A stretch of DNA of 64,000 nt from the NCBI RefSeq assembly GCF_007828955.1, contig NZ_VIVR01000001.1:5208001-5272000 (forward strand), read 5' to 3'. Made by a program: the position numbers and the translations under genes. The notes below the pieces were generated by a model. The model searched no databases. It saw only the letters and a program-made list of their open reading frames with translations, and was not told the origin of the DNA. Source of the stretch: Kitasatospora atroaurantiaca (GTDB lineage Bacteria > Actinomycetota > Actinomycetes > Streptomycetales > Streptomycetaceae). Of the stretch, positions 10,248-18,363 are shown one piece after another (positions within the stretch are counted from its first letter, which is position 1; each line of letters starts with the position of its first letter).

Positions 10248-10316
10248 GCCTGGCTCGCCGAAATCGCAGGGGCAGCTCCCGCAGGGCTCGGGGGGCATGC
10301 GCACTCGGGTAACCAC

Positions 10317-10391
10317 AGGGGCGCGGGGAACTGCGCGCAGCGGAAGGCTCCGGCCGGTCACCTTCCGCCTCGCGCAGTTCCCCGAGCCCCT
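10317..10391. repeat. Dispersed intergenic inverted repeat, copy 3
   Basis: Second copy in the same intergenic space, with a different loop that holds a nested GGAAGG/CCTTCC pair. The right arm has one change (GAGCCCC for GCGCCCC). It lies 62 bp before rsmD. Confidence 0.85.
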
Positions 10392-10452
10392 GTTTGGTTC
10401 GCCCTTACTGCAGGGATAGCTTGGTGGGCGCCCCACGAAAGGAAACCCCCGC

Positions 10453-11037
10453 ATGACCCGCGTGATCGCCGGGGCGGCCGGCGGCCGCCGCCTGGCCGTG
10501 CCGCCAGGCCGGACCACCCGCCCGACCTCCGACAAGGCGCGGGAGGCGATGTTCTCCACGCTGGAAGCCCTCCGCGGGACGATCCACGGGGCCCGGATGC
10601 TCGACCTCTTCGGCGGCTCCGGCGCCGTGGGCCTCGAGGCGCTCTCCCGGGGCGCCGCACACGTCCTGCTGGTCGAGTCGGACGCGAGTGCGGCCCGCAC
10701 CATCCGCGAGAACGTCCGCACGGTGAACCTGCCGGGCGTCGAGGTCCGGGCCGAGCGGGCCGAGCGGGTGATCGCCGGGCGAGCCCCCGAAACCCCGTAC
10801 GACCTGGTGTTTCTCGACCCGCCGTACGCCGTGACGGACGACGAGGTGCGGGAGATGCTGATCACACTCCTGGCCGGGGGCTGGATCACGGACGACGCAC
10901 TCGTCACCGTGGAACGCAGCACTCGAGGCGGCGAGTTCGGCTGGCCCGAGGGCTTCGAAGTGCTGCGCTCACGCCGGTACGGCGAGGGCACCCTCTGGTA
11001 CGGTCGCGCCGCCACCGAGGTTGATCAACACTCGTAG
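10453..11037 (+). CDS. rsmD: 16S rRNA (guanine(966)-N2)-methyltransferase
   Basis: 194 residues. Methylates G966 of 16S rRNA using S-adenosylmethionine. Motifs: N-terminal RVIAGAAGGRRLAVP, TRPTSDKAREAMFSTLE, SAM-binding LDLFGGSGAVGLEALSRGA (about 44-62) and the catalytic tetrapeptide DPPY (near residue 123). AAGGAAA lies about 10 nt before the ATG. Followed by coaD after 41 bp, the usual pairing. Confidence 0.95.
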   Translation: MTRVIAGAAGGRRLAVPPGRTTRPTSDKAREAMFSTLEALRGTIHGARMLDLFGGSGAVGLEALSRGAAHVLLVESDASAARTIRENVRTVNLPGVEVRAERAERVIAGRAPETPYDLVFLDPPYAVTDDEVREMLITLLAGGWITDDALVTVERSTRGGEFGWPEGFEVLRSRRYGEGTLWYGRAATEVDQHS

Positions 11038-11078
11038 CACCGCCGTAGCACCGCACACCCCACAAGGGAGTCCACGCC

Positions 11079-11564
11079 ATGCGCCGCGCCGTCTGTCCGG
11101 GGTCCTTCGACCCCATCACCAACGGCCACCTCGACATCATCGGGCGTGCGTCGAAGCTGTACGACGTCGTCCATGTCGCGGTGCTGATCAACAAGAACAA
11201 GCAGGGCATGTTCACCATCGAGGAGCGCATCCGGCTCATCGAGGAGACCACCGCCCAGTACGGCAACATCGAGGTCGAGTCGCACGCCGGCCTGCTGGTG
11301 GACTTCTGCCGGGACCGCGGCATCCCGGCGATCATCAAGGGCCTGCGCGCGGTCAGCGACTTCGACTACGAGCTCCAGATGGCCCAGATGAACCACGGAC
11401 TCACCGGTGTCGAGACGCTTTTCGTGCCGACCTCGCCGACGTACAGTTTCCTCTCCTCCAGTCTGGTCAAGGAGGTCGCCTCGTACGGCGGAGATGTCTC
11501 CCACCTGCTGCCCGAGCTGGTGAACCAGCGGCTGGTGGAGCGGATCGCCGAGCGCGGGGCGTAA
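11079..11564 (+). CDS. coaD: Pantetheine-phosphate adenylyltransferase
   Basis: 161 residues, full length. Transfers AMP to 4'-phosphopantetheine in coenzyme A synthesis. Nucleotidyltransferase motif PGSFDPITNGHLDII (TxGH) at residues 6-20 and the C-terminal ISSTxxR-like region SPTYSFLSSSLVKEVA. GGGAG lies upstream of the ATG. Probably co-transcribed with rsmD. Confidence 0.96.
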   Translation: MRRAVCPGSFDPITNGHLDIIGRASKLYDVVHVAVLINKNKQGMFTIEERIRLIEETTAQYGNIEVESHAGLLVDFCRDRGIPAIIKGLRAVSDFDYELQMAQMNHGLTGVETLFVPTSPTYSFLSSSLVKEVASYGGDVSHLLPELVNQRLVERIAERGA

Positions 11565-11744
11565 ACGGACACTTCCTGTCGAACTGTCACATCCTGTACC
11601 CCTCTCGGATGGCCGGACGGCCTCGGGCGTTGTGAGCTGTGGCCGCAGTGGCCGTACAGTCTGTAGTCCTGCCCGACGGCGATGCCGCGCCGCCGGGACT
11701 GCCTCCGCCGCACCTCGGCGGCACACGGAAAGACTGAAGCGCCC

Positions 11745-12908
11745 GTGGACGTGCAGAACAGACTCGACGCGATCGTCGCGGCGGTGGAGAACGCCCGCTC
11801 GATGCCCATGTCGGCGTCCTGCGTGGTGAACCGGGCCGAGCTGGTCGGCCTCCTCCAGGATCTCCGCGACGCCCTGCCCGCTGAACTCGCCCAGGCCCAG
11901 TCGGTGATGGCCGATCACGAGCAGGTGGTCGCCGACGCCCAGGCCCAGGCCGAGCAGATCATCCAGGGCGCGCACAGCGAGCGCGGTTCCCTGATCTCTG
12001 ACACCGAGGTCGTCCGCCGCGCCCAGGCGGAGGCCGACCGGATCCTCGCCGAGGCCCGCACCGAGGTGCAGACCAAGCGCGCCGAGGCCGACGACTACGT
12101 CGACAGCAAGCTGGCCAACTTCGAGGTCGTGCTCACCAAGACCCTCGGAGCGGTCGGCCGCGGCCGGCACAAGCTGCGCGGCGACGCGAGCGTCTTCGAG
12201 CAGGACCAGGACGGCCTCGCCGACGGCGAGGAGTTCCAGCCGCGCAGCACCCCGAGCCCCGAGGTCGACGAGTACGTCGATGTGAAGCTCGCCACCCTGG
12301 AGACGGTGCTCAGCAAGACCCTTGAGGCCGTCGGCAAGGGCCGCGACAAGCTCCTGGGCAAGGCCCCGATCGACGACCTGGGTGCCTACCTGGCCGCGGC
12401 CGACGAGGCTCAGCAGCTCAAGGACCGCGCCGAGGCCGTCGCCGCCGGTTTCGCCGACGAGGGCGAGGAGCAGCCCTGGTACCGGGCCGAGGTGCCGCAG
12501 CAGCAGAGCTGGCCCGAGCAGACCCCGGTCGCGGCCGGCTGGCAGGCCCCGGGCGAGGACCCCTACGCGGCCGCCGCCCAGTACCAGGGACAGCAGCCCG
12601 AGCAGTACGCCGAGGTGTACGCGGGCGGCTACGACCCGGCCGGGCAGCCGCAGACCGACCCGTACGGCAACCAGTACGGCTACCAGCAGGCGTACCAGGG
12701 CCAGGAGGCCCCGCTGCACGACCCGTACGGGGTCCCGCAGCAGTACGCCCAGCAGCAGCCCTACCAGGAGCAGCAGTACGACGCCTACGGCTACCCGCAG
12801 CAGCCGCAGCAGCCGCACGTGCCGCAGCAGGCCGGTCTGGACGAGACAAGCTTCTTCGACACCAGCATGATCGACATGACCCGCCTGCGGGAGCTCGGCG
12901 GGCGCTGA
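11745..12908 (+). CDS. DivIVA-like coiled-coil protein with internal duplication and Q/Y-rich tail
   Basis: 387 residues from the GTG at 11745 (VDVQNRLDAIVAAVENARSM). It corresponds to the Streptomyces cell-division-initiation-like protein found between coaD and DUF177. Residues about 60-115 are charged coiled coil. A segment of about 30 residues occurs twice (DDYVDSKLANFEVVLTKTL... and DEYVDVKLATLETVLSKTL..., each ending in VG.GR.KL.G). The last 130 residues are rich in Gln, Tyr, Gly and Pro, ending with a conserved-looking SFFDTSMIDMTRLREL. Its position suggests a scaffold or partner of cell-wall or division proteins; function unproven. Confidence 0.82.
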   Translation: MDVQNRLDAIVAAVENARSMPMSASCVVNRAELVGLLQDLRDALPAELAQAQSVMADHEQVVADAQAQAEQIIQGAHSERGSLISDTEVVRRAQAEADRILAEARTEVQTKRAEADDYVDSKLANFEVVLTKTLGAVGRGRHKLRGDASVFEQDQDGLADGEEFQPRSTPSPEVDEYVDVKLATLETVLSKTLEAVGKGRDKLLGKAPIDDLGAYLAAADEAQQLKDRAEAVAAGFADEGEEQPWYRAEVPQQQSWPEQTPVAAGWQAPGEDPYAAAAQYQGQQPEQYAEVYAGGYDPAGQPQTDPYGNQYGYQQAYQGQEAPLHDPYGVPQQYAQQQPYQEQQYDAYGYPQQPQQPHVPQQAGLDETSFFDTSMIDMTRLRELGGR

Positions 12909-13054
12909 GGGCGGCTGAAGTTGGGCCTGGCTGGACTCTCCGGTAGTCTGACCACTCCGGCCTGTTCAGCGCTGGGGCTGTCCGGCTGCCCGCTCGACAG
13001 CCAACGGCGCGGTGCCGCACATCGTACGAACCATTTCGCGCCACGCAGGGATGC

Positions 13055-13726
13055 GTGCCGCCATCAGGAAGTCAGGACACCTTGAACCGCCTCGACCACC
13101 GCGACCCGCTCGTGTTCGACACGCATGAGCTCGGCCGTCGCCCCGGTTCGATGCGAAAGGTGTCCAGGACCCTGGAGGCCCCCGCGGACCTCGGGATCAT
13201 CGACGTGATCGGCGTGCCGGAGAAGAGCGAGATCGAGCTGGAGCTCCGCCTGGAGTCCGTGGTCGAGGGCGTGCTCGTGACGGGCACCGCCGAGGTCCAC
13301 GTCGAGGGCGAGTGCGTACGCTGCCTGGAGCCCGTCGAGGACGACCTCGAGGTGGACTTCCAGGAGCTGTACTACTACCCGGAGTCCGACGAGCGTCACC
13401 GCGGCCGGACGGCCGGGGCCGAGGACCTCGACGAGGACTCCGAGGAAGAGACTTACCGCCTGGAGGGCGATTTCTTCGACCTCCAGCCGGTGCTGCGTGA
13501 CGCGGTGGTGCTCGCACTTCCGCTGCAGCCGGTGTGCCAGGAAGACTGCCTGGGCCTGTGCTCCGAGTGCGGAGCGCGCCTGAGCGACGACCCGACGCAC
13601 CACCACGACGCCGCTGACCCCAGGTGGGCGGCTCTGCAGGGACTCTCCGCCGCCCCCGGCGACGAGGGTGACGGAATCAAGAACAGCGGTACCCGTGAGG
13701 GTCTCGCCGAGAACCAGGAGAAGTAG
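13055..13726 (+). CDS. DUF177 (YceD) protein
   Basis: 223 residues with a GTG at 13055; a TTG at 13082 ([18 protein letters not shown]) is equally plausible, since family members begin close to this motif and AGGA lies before it. Contains [11 protein letters not shown] and [13 protein letters not shown], typical cysteine motifs of YceD. In many bacteria it is encoded directly before rpmF and is linked to 23S rRNA and L32 accumulation. Here rpmF begins 2 bp after the stop, so the two are surely co-transcribed. Confidence 0.92.
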   Translation: MPPSGSQDTLNRLDHRDPLVFDTHELGRRPGSMRKVSRTLEAPADLGIIDVIGVPEKSEIELELRLESVVEGVLVTGTAEVHVEGECVRCLEPVEDDLEVDFQELYYYPESDERHRGRTAGAEDLDEDSEEETYRLEGDFFDLQPVLRDAVVLALPLQPVCQEDCLGLCSECGARLSDDPTHHHDAADPRWAALQGLSAAPGDEGDGIKNSGTREGLAENQEK

Positions 13727-13728
13727 CC

Positions 13729-13902
13729 GTGGCTGTTCCGAAGCGGAAGATGTCGCGCAGCAACACGCGCCACCGCCGTTCCAACTGGAAGGCCGTCGTT
13801 CCGGCCCTCGTGGCGTGCGACCGCTGCCACGAGCCGAAGCTGGGTCACATCGCGTGCCCGAGCTGCGGCACGTACAACCGTCGCCAGGTCCTCTCGGTCT
13901 GA
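13729..13902 (+). CDS. rpmF: 50S ribosomal protein L32, zinc-binding type
   Basis: 57 residues, starting with GTG ([20 protein letters not shown]). Cys30, Cys33, Cys43 and Cys46 form a complete zinc ribbon (CDRC...CPSC), so this is the C+ form. The start lies 2 bp after the DUF177 stop, and its ribosome site (AGGAGAAG) is inside that gene's end. rnc follows after 20 bp. Confidence 0.97.
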   Translation: MAVPKRKMSRSNTRHRRSNWKAVVPALVACDRCHEPKLGHIACPSCGTYNRRQVLSV

Positions 13903-13922
13903 TCGGCAGGGTGTACGGATCG

Positions 13923-14699
13923 ATGTCGGAGAGCAACTCTTCCCGCAAGTCGGCTCCAGCCAACGGGGCCAAGGCCGGCGGGCCGGCTTCGACCGAATAC
14001 GACGTCCTGGAAGGGCGCCTCGGGTACGTACTCGAGCGCGCCCTTCTGGTGCGTGCTCTGACCCACCGCAGCTACGCCTACGAGAACGGCGGGCTGCCCA
14101 CCAATGAGCGCCTGGAGTTCCTCGGCGACTCGGTGCTGGGTCTGGTGGTGACCGACACCCTCTACCGCATCCACCCGGATGTCGCCGAGGGCACGCTCGC
14201 CAAGCTGCGCGCCGCGGTGGTGAACTCCCGCGCGCTCGCCGAGGTCGGCCGAGGCCTTGAGCTCGGCACCTTCATCCGGCTCGGCAAGGGTGAGGAGGGG
14301 ACCGGTGGCCGCGACAAGTCGTCGATCCTCGCCGACACCGTCGAGGCCGTGATCGGCGCCATCTACCTGGACCAGGGGCTGGACGCCGCCACCGAGTTCG
14401 TCCACCGCCTGTTCGACCCGCTGATCGAGGAGTCCTCGCAGCTGGGCGCCGGTCTGGACTGGAAGACCAGCCTCCAGGAGCTCACCGCCTCGGTGGGCAT
14501 CGGAGTGCCGGAGTACGTGGTCGCCGAGTCCGGCCCCGACCACGAGAAGACCTTCAACGCCGCGGCCCGGGTGGCCGGCGAGGACTTCGGGCACGGCAGT
14601 GGCCGCTCGAAGAAGGAAGCCGAGCAGAAGGCCGCGGAGAGCGCCTGGCGGGCGATCAAGGCCAAGTACGCCGACAACCTGCCCGGCTCGGCCGGCTGA
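13923..14699 (+). CDS. rnc: Ribonuclease III
   Basis: 258 residues. Cleaves double-stranded RNA in rRNA and mRNA maturation; in Streptomyces the homologue (AbsB) affects antibiotic production globally. The catalytic domain has the signature [17 protein letters not shown] (about 62-78) and [13 protein letters not shown] with the conserved Asp/Glu. The C-terminal dsRNA-binding domain is [14 protein letters not shown]... to [15 protein letters not shown] Ser/Ala/Gly-rich N-terminal tail of about 25 residues precedes it. It is in the DUF177–rpmF–rnc–mutM operon. Confidence 0.96.
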   Translation: MSESNSSRKSAPANGAKAGGPASTEYDVLEGRLGYVLERALLVRALTHRSYAYENGGLPTNERLEFLGDSVLGLVVTDTLYRIHPDVAEGTLAKLRAAVVNSRALAEVGRGLELGTFIRLGKGEEGTGGRDKSSILADTVEAVIGAIYLDQGLDAATEFVHRLFDPLIEESSQLGAGLDWKTSLQELTASVGIGVPEYVVAESGPDHEKTFNAAARVAGEDFGHGSGRSKKEAEQKAAESAWRAIKAKYADNLPGSAG

Positions 14700-14707
14700 G
14701 GCCCGAC

Positions 14708-15568
14708 GTGCCGGAGCTTCCCGAGGTAGAGGTGGTCCGGCGCGGCCTGGCCCGCTGGGTCGCCGGCCGGACCGTCGCCGAGGTGCAGGTGCTGCACCCC
14801 CGCGCGGTTCGCCGCCAGCCCGGAGGCGCGGCGGACTTCGCCGCCCGGCTGACCGGCAGGACCCTCGGCGAGGCCCAGCGGCGCGGCAAGTACCTCTGGG
14901 TCCCGCTCGACTCCGGCTTCTCGATGGTCGGCCACCTCGGGATGAGCGGGCAGCTGCTCGTCCAGGACCCTTCGGTGCCCGACGAGACCCATCTGCGGGT
15001 CCGGCTCCGTTTCACCGACGGCGCGGGTGAGCTCCGCTTCGTCGACCAGCGGACCTTCGGCGGCCTGGCCGTCGAGGAGGCCGAGCCCGAGGACCCCGAG
15101 GCCACCCCGGTCTCCATCGCGCACATCGCCCGCGACCCGCTGGACCCGCGCTTCGACGACGCGGCCTTCATATCCTCGCTGCGGGCCAAGCGGACCACCG
15201 TCAAGCGGGCGCTCCTCGACCAGACCCTGATCAGCGGCGTCGGCAACATCTACGCCGACGAATCGCTCTGGCGTGCCAAGCTCCACCACGAGCGGCCCAC
15301 CGCGACGCTGACCCGTCCGCAGGCCGCGCTGCTGCTGCAGCACGCCCGCGAGGTGATGAGCGCCGCGCTCGCCGTCGGCGGCACCAGCTTCGACAGCCTC
15401 TACGTCAACGTGAACGGCGAGAGCGGCTACTTCTCCCGCGACCTGGACGCCTACGGCCGCGAGGGCGAACCCTGCCGCCGCTGCGGCACCCCGATCCGCC
15501 GGGTCGCCTGGATGAACCGCTCCAGCTACTTCTGCCCCCGCTGCCAGCGCGCGCCCCGCATCCGCTAG
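14708..15568 (+). CDS. mutM: Formamidopyrimidine-DNA glycosylase
   Basis: 286 residues. Removes 8-oxoguanine and FaPy lesions. The mature N-terminus begins Pro2-Glu3 ([14 protein letters not shown]), the catalytic proline and glutamate. The helix-two-turn-helix region reads [20 protein letters not shown]. The C-terminal zinc finger is [20 protein letters not shown] then FCPRC. GTG start 8 bp after rnc; last gene of the operon, facing repeat copy 4. Confidence 0.96.
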   Translation: MPELPEVEVVRRGLARWVAGRTVAEVQVLHPRAVRRQPGGAADFAARLTGRTLGEAQRRGKYLWVPLDSGFSMVGHLGMSGQLLVQDPSVPDETHLRVRLRFTDGAGELRFVDQRTFGGLAVEEAEPEDPEATPVSIAHIARDPLDPRFDDAAFISSLRAKRTTVKRALLDQTLISGVGNIYADESLWRAKLHHERPTATLTRPQAALLLQHAREVMSAALAVGGTSFDSLYVNVNGESGYFSRDLDAYGREGEPCRRCGTPIRRVAWMNRSSYFCPRCQRAPRIR

Positions 15569-15597
15569 CCCTCCGCAGGCAGTCGGCCAGCCTTTTT

Positions 15598-15702
15598 AGA
15601 GGCGCGGGGAACTGCGCGAGTCCGGGAGAGTCGGCGCCGCACTCTTCCGTTTCGCGCAGTTCTCCCCCAGCCTTCGGCCGGGAGGTGCCCCCACGCGCCC
15701 CT
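15598..15702. repeat. Dispersed intergenic inverted repeat, copy 4 (with nested insert)
   Basis: The left arm is intact except for one base; the right arm carries the nested insert. Bases 15654-15702 are the exact reverse complement of 1022-1070. Lies between convergent mutM and the DMT-like gene. Confidence 0.85.
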
Positions 15703-15784
15703 GGGGTAGTGCATGGCCGGCCTGATACCCGAGAGTCGGCCGGCCGCTTGGCTCGTGCATGGCTGGGCGAGCGCCCGGATGGGG

Positions 15785-16744
15785 CTACCGGTGGGCCGGT
15801 TCGGGGACCTTGGGCTGGGCGCCGTGCTCCTCGATCTCCTCGGAGCCGAAGTAGGCCACACCGACCGCGCTGACCACCGCGAGCACGAAGCCGATCGCCG
15901 CCAGCCAGCCCAGCCCGGGCCGCGAGGAGTCGCCGAGCCACAGCACGCCCACCGCACCCGGCACGACCGTCTCGCCGACCACCAGCGCGGCCGTCGCGCC
16001 GTTCACCGAGCCGATCTGCAGGGCGACGGTGTGCAGGTACATCCCACCGAGGCCGCCGACCAGGATCGCGTAGAGCGCCGGGTCGCCGAGCAACTGCCCG
16101 AGCGAGAAGGGGTCGAGCCCGTTAAGGATCCGGACGCCGACGCCCAGCGCGCCGAAGCCGAGACCGGAGAGCAGACCGGCCACGATCGCCCCGCTCGCAC
16201 CCAGCCGTCGGACGATCAGGCTGCCGCCAGCGATCAGCACGACCGAGATGCCCAGCAGCCACCAGTGCACCGCCATCGCGACATGGTGCCCGCCCTCGGG
16301 CCCCGCGGCCACGGCGAGCATGATCAGCGCCGCGCACAGCACGGCGATCGAGGCCCACTCCGGCCGCTTGAGACGGATGCCGAGCAGCTTGATGCTGAGC
16401 ACGGCGGTGATCACCAGGTTGGCGCTGATGATGGTCTGGGAGAGGAAGAGCGGCAGCAGTCGCGCGGCCAGCGCGCCCAGCCCGAAGCCGATCAGATCGA
16501 GCACCGTACCGAGGATGAACTCCCAGGTCACAGCCGCCTTGGCGGTGGACGAGAGGCTCGGGCCGCCGTGCTCGGTGACACCTGCCGCACTGCCCCGGGC
16601 CGCCGCCTCCTCGCGGGCCGAGCGGCGGGAGCCGACGGCCTGCAGAACCGAGCCGGTGCCGTAGCAGGCGGACGCCGCGACGGCGGTGACGAGGCCGATG
16701 ATCACCAAGTGCTCCGATCGGATCTTGCGGTACAGGTCCGGCAA
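15785..16744 (-). CDS. DMT-superfamily-like integral membrane protein
   Basis: 319 residues with about nine hydrophobic helices visible, starting LVIIGLVTAVAASACYGTGS and ending LGWLAAIGFVLAVVSAVGVA. A cytosolic-like loop of about 35 residues rich in Arg/Glu/Ala follows helix 1. The two-fold pattern (ISANLVITAVLSIKLLGIRL; ALVVGETVVPGAVGVLWLGD) resembles EamA/DMT transporters and the actinobacterial DMT-like family of similar length. Substrate unknown. The C-terminus is acidic and soluble. Divergent from the gene at 16870. Confidence 0.78.
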   Translation of the reverse strand: MPDLYRKIRSEHLVIIGLVTAVAASACYGTGSVLQAVGSRRSAREEAAARGSAAGVTEHGGPSLSSTAKAAVTWEFILGTVLDLIGFGLGALAARLLPLFLSQTIISANLVITAVLSIKLLGIRLKRPEWASIAVLCAALIMLAVAAGPEGGHHVAMAVHWWLLGISVVLIAGGSLIVRRLGASGAIVAGLLSGLGFGALGVGVRILNGLDPFSLGQLLGDPALYAILVGGLGGMYLHTVALQIGSVNGATAALVVGETVVPGAVGVLWLGDSSRPGLGWLAAIGFVLAVVSAVGVAYFGSEEIEEHGAQPKVPEPAHR

Positions 16745-16856
16745 GCCTATGCCTCGGCGGTACGGGGGAGAGTCACCCGTCGGGAGGAGGTGAGGGGATT
16801 CCGATCGGCGGGGACCGTCCCGCCCGGGGGATGGTCCGTTCGGGGAGCGGGCCAGG

Positions 16857-16862
16857 TAGCGT
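16857..16862 (+). promoter_or_regulatory. Predicted -10 box, leaderless start of the gene at 16870
   Basis: TAGCGT ends at 16862, giving a predicted start point at 16869-16870, exactly the ATG. No ribosome site is present. Confidence 0.5.
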
Positions 16863-16869
16863 CTGTCCC

Positions 16870-18219
16870 ATGAGAACTGTTCTTCGCCGCTCCCCGGCGA
16901 CCGCGCTCGCTGCCCTGCTGGCGGCGCTGCTGGGACTGCTGCTCCTGCTGGCGCCCGCCGCCTCGGCCGCGGGTGGTGTCGACGAGGCCTCGGCGGCCCT
17001 GAAGCAGGGGCAGGTGTACGTCGACCCGGCGATGACCGGCCGGTTCTCGCAGGCCCAGGCGGCCGACCTGGCCGACAAGATCAAGAAGGCCGACAAGCCG
17101 ATCTTCGTTGCGGTGGTCCCGAGCAGCGAGCAGTACCCGGCCGCCACCGTCGCGCGGGACATCCGGACCAGGGTCGGCGTGGTCGGCGTCTACGCGATCT
17201 GGCGCGGTGAGGAGTTCAGGGCCTTCTCGGACCGGGCCGCCCTCCCGGTCTCCGCCGCGTCCAACCTCGCGGGCGCGGCCGCGCGCTCGCACCCGGGCGA
17301 CATCAACGGGACGGTCAACGACTTCGTCGGCCAGGCGGCCGGGCAGGTCAAGGGCCACGGCGTGTCCTCCGACGGCGGGAGCGGGGGCGGGGTCGGCGCA
17401 GCCGCGATCATCGTCCCGCTCGCCCTGCTGGCGCTGGCGGGCGGCGGTGTGTTCCTGCTGTTCCGCCGGGCGAAGAAGCGCAAGGAGGAGCAGCGCCGCG
17501 TCGAGCTCGCGCAGCTGCGTACGGTGGTCGACGAGGACATCACCGCCTTCGGCGAGGAGTTGGACCGGCTCGACTTCAGCCCCGGCGCTGCCGATGCGGA
17601 CGACGCCCAGCGGGCCGACTACACCCACGCGTTGGACTCCTACGAGCGGGCCAAGCAGACCATCGAGGCGGCGAAGCAGCCCGCGGACGTCACGGCGGTC
17701 ACCGAGGCGCTGGCCGACGGCCGGTTCGCACTGGCCACCCTGGCGGCCCGCCGCGAGAAGCAGCCACTGCCGGACCGGCGCCCGCCGTGCTTCTTCGACC
17801 CGCGCCACGGTCCGTCCACCCAGGACGCCGACTGGGCCCCGGCGGGCGGCGCCCAGCGCACCGTCCCGGTCTGCGCGGCGGACGCCGTCCGGCTGGCGAG
17901 CGGCCAGGAGCCGGACATCCGCACCGTCCAGACCGAGCACGGTCAGCAGCCTTACTGGAACGCGGGGCCGGCGTACAGCCCGTGGGCCGGCGGCTACTTC
18001 GGTTCGAGCCTGCTGCCCGGCCTGCTGGTGGGCACCATGCTCGGCTCGGTCATCGCCTCGCCCGGCTCGGCCTACGCGGCCGACTCGGGGAGTTACGACA
18101 ACGGCTACGAGGGCGGCGACGTCTCCGGAGGGGACTTCAACTCCTCCGACTTCGGCGGATTCGACGGTGGCGGTGGCGGCGACTTCGGTGGCGGCGGCGG
18201 AGACTTCGGCGGCTTCTGA
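16870..18219 (+). CDS. Membrane-anchored exported protein with TPM-like N-domain and Gly-rich tail
   Basis: 449 residues. A signal peptide is clear (basic start, then LAALLAALLGLLLLLAPAAS, cleaved after about residue 33). The extracytoplasmic domain (about 34-170) resembles TPM-type domains: LADKIKKADKPIFVAVVPSS, VGVYAIWRGEEFRAF. A second membrane segment lies at about 180-202 (AAAIIVPLALLALAGGGVFLLF), followed by a basic stop and a coiled-coil region. The tail is nearly all Gly, Asp and Phe, as in TPM_phosphatase relatives. Function unknown; an envelope role is inference. Confidence 0.75.
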   Translation: MRTVLRRSPATALAALLAALLGLLLLLAPAASAAGGVDEASAALKQGQVYVDPAMTGRFSQAQAADLADKIKKADKPIFVAVVPSSEQYPAATVARDIRTRVGVVGVYAIWRGEEFRAFSDRAALPVSAASNLAGAAARSHPGDINGTVNDFVGQAAGQVKGHGVSSDGGSGGGVGAAAIIVPLALLALAGGGVFLLFRRAKKRKEEQRRVELAQLRTVVDEDITAFGEELDRLDFSPGAADADDAQRADYTHALDSYERAKQTIEAAKQPADVTAVTEALADGRFALATLAARREKQPLPDRRPPCFFDPRHGPSTQDADWAPAGGAQRTVPVCAADAVRLASGQEPDIRTVQTEHGQQPYWNAGPAYSPWAGGYFGSSLLPGLLVGTMLGSVIASPGSAYAADSGSYDNGYEGGDVSGGDFNSSDFGGFDGGGGGDFGGGGGDFGGF

Positions 18220-18247
18220 CCGACCTGTACGAGTCGGGCCGACCACC

Positions 18248-18311
18248 AGGGGCGCGGGGAACTGCGCGAATTCGGAAGGCTCTTCCGTCTCGCGCAGTTC
18301 CCCGCGCCCCT
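18248..18311. repeat. Dispersed intergenic inverted repeat, copy 5 (shortest, perfect arms)
   Basis: 64 nt; the 22-nt arms pair perfectly, and a nested GGAAG/CTTCC pair sits in the loop. Lies between convergent genes (16870 gene and the MFS gene). The best example of the family consensus. Confidence 0.9.
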
Positions 18312-18363
18312 GTTCTGGCTGGCGCTGTGCCTACTGGCGGAGCCTCTAAGCAGTGGGTTGCCC

